A stretch of DNA of 28,001 nt from Physcocola sp002396385 (GTDB lineage: Bacteria > Bacteroidota > Bacteroidia > Bacteroidales > Paludibacteraceae), in assembly GCA_946535435.1 (NCBI GenBank), contig CAMNDM010000045.1, forward strand, positions 1-28,001, given 5' to 3'. Positions within the stretch are counted from its first letter, which is position 1; the number at the start of each line of letters is the position of its first letter. A program made the position numbers and the translations under genes. Positions 23,842-28,001 of this stretch are shown here, in pieces. A model generated the notes under the pieces. That model had not been told where the DNA came from and ran no database searches. It saw only the letters and a program-made list of their open reading frames with translations.

Positions 23842-23956
23842 TAGGTTTGTGCGGAACAGCACTGAATTTAGCATTCATTCTTGGCTGTTTTGAAAAATAG
23901 GTATAAGGCTGTTCTGATATATTCACCCCCAAAGACATATAATCAGAAAAAAATAC

Positions 23957-23964
23957 TATTTTTG
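23957..23964 (+). promoter_or_regulatory. Promoter -7 element of the beta-propeller gene
   Basis: TATTTTTG matches TAnnTTTG and lies 40 bases before the ATG at 24004, so a start near 23970 would leave a short leader. No clear -33 TTTG is seen. Confidence 0.45.
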
Positions 23965-24003
23965 CCGTGAAAAATTCATTTTTATTTCTAAAACCATAAA
24001 ATA

Positions 24004-25908
24004 ATGAAAAAACTTGTTTTGGCATCTACAGCTCTGTTATTTGCCCAACTAAACGCACAGGAAGTGGAATGGTCTGCTCCTGTAACAGGAAAACCTACCT
24101 CTATTTTCTTCCATAACTTTACACAGACCCCTATTTTGGAAACGGGAAAAGGCTGGATCGGAATGGACAACGAAAATCACAAGGTGGCATGAAATATCAA
24201 CAAATCTGCCAAAAATGAAGCATTAAAAAAGGTAAGCAAAGCGAATGCGCTTACTGGCAGCAAAGACGATAACGCCAAAGGCCTGATTCAGGAGGATTAC
24301 CGTGAAATAGACTTCACCCAATTCGCATTTGTGTCGGGTGTTGTAGTCGATGTTGTAACTGGTGAAACAATCATCGGTTCAGAATCAACACCTTGCAAAC
24401 TTCTTCAAGAAGACATTATTCCTTCTATGAACGCAGTCTTGTTCAAAGTGGAAATGGAATCGAAGGAAGTAGTTTACGCTGTAGACCTGGAAAGTGACAA
24501 AGTGTTGTGGAAGACCCAGCTGGGAGAAATCAGCAAGGGCAAATCCGCAATGAAGACCTTGGTAGCCACCCAAACTGGTTCGGCTAATACTTTCACCTCT
24601 CCTACCCGTTTTGTTCCAGGTGTTGACAAGAATGGCAACATCATCTACGCCAATGGTAAATTTCTTTACCTTTTGAACAAAGATAATGGCAGCATTAAAT
24701 GGAAAAACGAGTGTAACCCAGGCAAGTTCATCATCGATAAGACCGGGAAATTCATTTTTGTGGTAGAGCGTGTTGGCGCTATTTCTATAAGTGCTGCTCC
24801 TCTTGGAAAGAAAATGAGCTGCCTTTTTGCTGACAATGGCAACAAACGTTGGTCTGAACCAATGAAGTTAGAAGGTAACTTTAAGGATTTGATTGAGTTG
24901 AACGACCGTCAGATTCTAGTTGCTACCAGTAACAACATAGACATCTACGATTTGGCAAGTACTAAACCGGTTTGGAAAAAGCCTTACAGTATGCCATTCT
25001 TCAAGAGCGTTGAAAACACAAAAGACGGCTTACTGGTTTACTACGGAAACAAGATGAACCTCATCAATCCAGCCGATGGAAAACCAGTTTGGAAGAAAGC
25101 TGTTGAACTTGAAGACGTTGACGACGCTGTTTCGGCACAAATCAGGAAAGAATACAATAATACATTCGCTATTTTCACCAACACAAAATTCGTTGTGTTC
25201 GACAAGAATACCAACAAGAAAAAATGGTCAATGCACCTTTCTAAAGAAGATCGTGTTGCATTTGACGATGCCAATGGTAAGGCCCTCGTTATCAGTGGTA
25301 AGAAGATTTATGTGCTGACCCCCGATGCCGACAGTAAAAAGCCTGCTGCAGTCGAGGCCAAACTGACCGCCGCAAACGAGTTGGCCGGCTACCAGGTAAG
25401 CGATAATGGCTACTTCATATATGGAGCAAAAGAATACATTATGGTGAGCAAGGAAGGCAAGGTTCTTTCACAAAAGGTTTATCCGCAACTGAAAACCGGA
25501 CGCTGGGCGAATGCTGCTCTTATTGCAAGCGAAATAGGCACTGGAATTATGAGTGCACGCTGGGTTGATGGAGAAGGAAACACTACCGGTGGTGTTTTCT
25601 GTGATGCGGAAACAGCTGAGCAAAACGGCCGTGCCTACGAGGCGCTTGTAAAACAACGTAAAGAAATGAAAGCAAACGCCAAGCAGAAAAAGGCAGTTCG
25701 CAGTTCTGACAATATCGCCATTTTTATGACCAGCGAAAAGGCAAATGGTCAGGAACAGGTTGCTTTGGCCCTTGTTGACAAGAACACTGGTAAAGAGATA
25801 AAGACTTTCAAGTTCAGTAACGACCGCGATGTTGTATACGAAATCGACTTCAACACGAACCATGTCTATTTTGTTGAAGCAGGTAAACTTACTTCTATGA
25901 AGTTCTGA
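24004..25908 (+). pseudogene. Secreted PQQ-like beta-propeller protein interrupted by an in-frame TGA
   Basis: One frame runs from the ATG at 24004 to the TGA at 25906-25908, 634 codons, broken only by TGA at 24190-24192 (codon 63). The N-terminus is a signal peptide ending near LNAQ. The body contains repeated blade-like units (for example VYAVDLESDKVLWKTQLGE, LYLLNKDNGSIKWKNE and KKWSMHLSKEDRV), as in PQQ-binding/BamB-type propellers. The stop follows GWIGMDNENHKVA, where relatives as I recall them read W-S-I-N, so a Trp codon TGG appears to have become TGA. The reading frame downstream is intact with no other lesion, so the change is recent, a sequencing error, or read through. Restart at GTG 24331 would lack the signal peptide. 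Function unknown; it has its own promoter and terminator and is not obviously part of the cobamide operon. Confidence 0.75.
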
Positions 25909-25933
25909 TTAAGTATTTACCGTACAAAAAAAC

Positions 25934-25980
25934 TCAAAGGGGGTGTATCGAAATAGATATACCCCCTTTGAATTTTATTT
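25934..25980 (+). terminator. Strong rho-independent terminator after the beta-propeller gene
   Basis: A 16-bp stem (25934-25949 with 25956-25971, one G-U pair) with a six-base loop, followed by the T-rich ATTTTATTT. It starts 26 bases after the stop codon. Confidence 0.9.
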
Positions 25981-26048
25981 CTGATTATTATCAGTTATGC
26001 AAATGTCTGTTTCCTATTATAGCAGTTTTTGTAGTAGCAAGTAGTCCT

Positions 26049-26086
26049 AAAAAAGGCTGGCTAGTGTTGAAACTTATGCCAGCCTT
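26049..26086 (-). terminator. Terminator of the minus-strand secreted-protein gene
   Basis: AAGGCTGGC (26053-26061) pairs with GCCAGCCTT (26078-26086). Read on the minus strand the stem is followed by six U (A run 26049-26054), placing it about 33 bases after the stop of the gene at 26119. The plus-strand side is followed by GTTTT, so it may also work for the convergent gene. Confidence 0.8.
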
Positions 26087-26118
26087 GTTTTGGAGAAAAG
26101 GAATACCTTATTAAAGAA

Positions 26119-27684
26119 TTAAGGCACTGAAATGAGTTCAAACTGACCAGTCTTGGTTGAACAGGTGTTTGCCAGTACCTTGTTCCCATTAACTTTGAAG
26201 AACTTCCTGATAACCCTCTCTGCTTCTACTCCACCTGTCAGAGTTTTAACAGTGGTGGTGCCATCTTTCTTCACCGCTTGATACTTAAAACAAACGTCCT
26301 TGCATTTGTTTACAGTTGAATATCCCAGTTTGTCTTTCTTGAACCGGTCGTTATAAACCAGCGCCAAGCCTGAACCGTCGGACAAAGGCAGAGCAGCGAA
26401 GTCGTTACAAGTGACAAATTCGTCGGAATAAGACATGAAGTCTGTATTCGCCGATCCTGCGCCCGCATATTCGGTGAAGATACACGATATGCTGTTGCCA
26501 TCGTTGCCCACAAAGTAGGTGATATAGTCACCATAGAAGGAAAACCTGTAATTAAATGCGGTCCCCGTCTTGATAAAGATATCGTATTCGCCATTCTGAA
26601 CACCTGCTACAGCCAGAGAGCCATCGGCCAACTCCACTACATCTTTTATATGTACCGTGTTGTATTTATAGTCGTTCAACGACAGCCTCAGGCCAAACGG
26701 ACATTCTTTCACATTCGGATTGAACTTGTCAGAAAAATCGTGTTCGGTCTTCCATTTCTCGTTCAAATCAGCACCTAACCTAACTACACTGAACTTGCAA
26801 GGTACGTCACCATTGTTCAAGACAGACACCACAACTAGGTCACCGTTCGACAATGTCTTTACAAAAGCGTTTGATACGTTGAGCGAATTTTCTTGCTTGT
26901 AGTAAAGTTCAACATCAGACTTCACACGAATGACCTCGACAGCAGTCCGCTTAGGAAGCGTTTTGTAAAAATCGGCATAGAAAAATCCAAACCTGCACTT
27001 ACCTTTACCCTCGTTCTCTTCCGACGTCTTACAGACGAGGTCGACGGCACCGTCATTACCGATAGATACGCCAGCAATTACAGCAAACGGATTTTTAGTG
27101 GCGGGTGCGTTTTTAGTGAAAAGAGAAGTGCCATCTGCATTAAAGGCGAACAGTTTAACAGGGGCGTTTGTGCCTCCTTCCAGTTCGCTGATTGCCAGCA
27201 CAGCCTTTGAACCGTCGGTCGATCGGTTGAATCTGTAGTCGTAATTTACACTTTTGTTTTTCCCCGTATATGTATGGTAGACTTTTGAATCAAGAGCCGA
27301 GTTCTTCGTATTATAGGTATACTGGATAAAGCTTAGTTCCTGCTTTTTTTTCTGCGTACCATAAATGCAGACTTTCCCATTGGCATAGCTAACGCCCATG
27401 TATCCCTTCACTTCCAGCCCTTCAATTACCTTGTCGGTAAGGGTGTTCATAGCCTTGTCGATGGTGAGCAGATGGCATTTGCGTTTTGGCTTGCGAGGGT
27501 CGTCAATGCTAAATACATGATAGCCCGCTTTGTCTTCATAGAGGAATTCGAAACGGTTTTGATTCAGCATAGTTCCAAGCGTTAATTTCGATTGTTCGAA
27601 GGAGTTGTTACCCTTCTTTAGGCTTTGCGCTTCTACTAACATCACAGAAAACAACAAAGCAAACACGATGGTGAGTTTTTTCAT
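26119..27684 (-). CDS. Secreted protein of unknown function, beta-propeller-like
   Basis: A 521-residue protein with a clear signal peptide (MKKLTIVFALLFSVMLVEAQ, cleavage near residue 20). I do not recognise the family. The rest is rich in short beta-type units with repeated turn patterns such as DGSLAVAGVQNGEYDI, NGDLVVVSVLNNGD and DGSKAVLAISELEGG, which suggests a propeller or related all-beta fold. No lipobox, membrane segment or type IX secretion C-terminal domain is visible; it ends in FELISVP. The frame extends 17 codons upstream to 27735, but the ATG at 27684 gives a normal signal peptide and sits behind a fitting promoter. It is convergent with the interrupted propeller gene. Function cannot be assigned. 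Confidence 0.85.
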   Translation of the reverse strand: MKKLTIVFALLFSVMLVEAQSLKKGNNSFEQSKLTLGTMLNQNRFEFLYEDKAGYHVFSIDDPRKPKRKCHLLTIDKAMNTLTDKVIEGLEVKGYMGVSYANGKVCIYGTQKKKQELSFIQYTYNTKNSALDSKVYHTYTGKNKSVNYDYRFNRSTDGSKAVLAISELEGGTNAPVKLFAFNADGTSLFTKNAPATKNPFAVIAGVSIGNDGAVDLVCKTSEENEGKGKCRFGFFYADFYKTLPKRTAVEVIRVKSDVELYYKQENSLNVSNAFVKTLSNGDLVVVSVLNNGDVPCKFSVVRLGADLNEKWKTEHDFSDKFNPNVKECPFGLRLSLNDYKYNTVHIKDVVELADGSLAVAGVQNGEYDIFIKTGTAFNYRFSFYGDYITYFVGNDGNSISCIFTEYAGAGSANTDFMSYSDEFVTCNDFAALPLSDGSGLALVYNDRFKKDKLGYSTVNKCKDVCFKYQAVKKDGTTTVKTLTGGVEAERVIRKFFKVNGNKVLANTCSTKTGQFELISVP

Positions 27685-27758
27685 ATGTTTAATGTTGGTA
27701 ATGATATATCTTTTGTCAGCCCTATTTCTAGTCAAATACCCCTATTACAGAACTATCG

Positions 27759-27766
27759 CAAAATTA
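27759..27766 (-). promoter_or_regulatory. Promoter -7 element of the minus-strand gene
   Basis: On the minus strand this reads TAATTTTG, matching TAnnTTTG. Transcription would begin near 27752, leaving a leader of about 68 bases before the ATG at 27684. Confidence 0.45.
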
Positions 27767-28001
27767 ATAAAAAACTTGATTTTTACCCCCCCTCCATTTT
27801 TGTTATACAACATATTTTTTTATGTTTTTGTTGTCAGTAGAAACGTATAAATCCAGCCTTTGAATCAATACTGACTATTTGTTATTTTCATAACGAAAAT
27901 CATTACTATTGGGTATAGGAAACTGGAAATAGGAGCACTTTCTTTGTATAAAAAATTATTGCTGTCCGCTAAAAAATAAAAAGCATAAAACTCCAGTCCG
28001 C
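27767..28001. other. AT-rich intergenic end of window without a gene
   Basis: No convincing coding frame on either strand. The stretch is AT-rich. TGTCCGC recurs as AGTCCGC at the very end (about 27963 and 27996), but no transposase or clear inverted repeat is visible inside the window. Confidence 0.5.

Noticed and set aside
24190..24192. Selenocysteine at the in-frame TGA
   Set aside because: The codon sits where a Trp is expected in a structural beta-propeller, and no bacterial SECIS-like hairpin is evident just downstream.
27960..28001. Insertion-sequence end at the right edge
   Set aside because: The repeated TCCGC strings are short and no transposase or paired inverted repeat is inside the window.
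1..28001. tRNA, rRNA and CRISPR arrays
   Set aside because: No cloverleaf, rRNA segment or regularly spaced repeats were seen on either strand by reading; no tool was run.

Overview
The window reads as a Bacteroidales (Bacteroidota) chromosome segment. The signs are promoter elements of the TAnnTTTG type, almost no Shine-Dalgarno sequences, TonB receptors with SusC/BtuB-like plugs, lipoproteins with relaxed lipoboxes, and small secreted proteins starting MKKL and cleaved near a Gln. Genus cannot be fixed from the sequence. Standard bacterial code is in use: TGA serves as stop at many gene junctions and Trp is TGG.

Left edge (1-1337): phage-derived DNA. It holds the C-terminal part of a MuF-type minor head protein carrying a likely nuclease toxin domain, its terminator, and a frameshifted, truncated remnant that resembles the N-terminus of a phage DNA methyltransferase. 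From 1338 to about 1540 I see no gene, only small hairpins.

Centre (about 1543-23841): a cobalamin riboswitch followed by 19 plus-strand genes. There is one 90-bp gap, after the second gene; elsewhere adjacent genes overlap or lie 8 bp or less apart. This looks like one roughly 22-kb operon for corrinoid capture plus anaerobic cobamide synthesis. Its order is: TonB receptor 1; CbiK-like chelatase lipoprotein; BtuF-like binding lipoprotein; TonB receptor 2; CbiH-CbiC; CbiE-CbiT; CbiG-CbiF; CbiJ-CbiD; BtuC-like permease; CbiA in two pieces; CbiP; CobD-like decarboxylase; CbiB; BtuD-like ATPase; HAD phosphatase; CobU; CobT; CobS. CbiK, CbiG and CbiD mark the early-cobalt (anaerobic) route. Not seen here are CbiL (precorrin-2 C20-methyltransferase), corrinoid adenosyltransferase, a classical alpha-ribazole phosphatase and any lower-ligand synthesis gene.

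Right edge (23842-28001): a secreted PQQ-like beta-propeller gene interrupted by one in-frame TGA, a strong terminator, a convergent terminator, and a minus-strand gene for a secreted protein of unknown function with its own promoter. The last 320 bp contain no gene.

How it works together (inference): vitamin-B12-type cofactor binding the riboswitch would shut off both import and synthesis. The receptors and ABC parts bring in corrinoids or their precursors. The chelatase, apparently an exported lipoprotein, may exchange metal in tetrapyrroles outside the cytoplasm. The Cbi/Cob enzymes carry the ring to cobyric acid and assemble the nucleotide loop.
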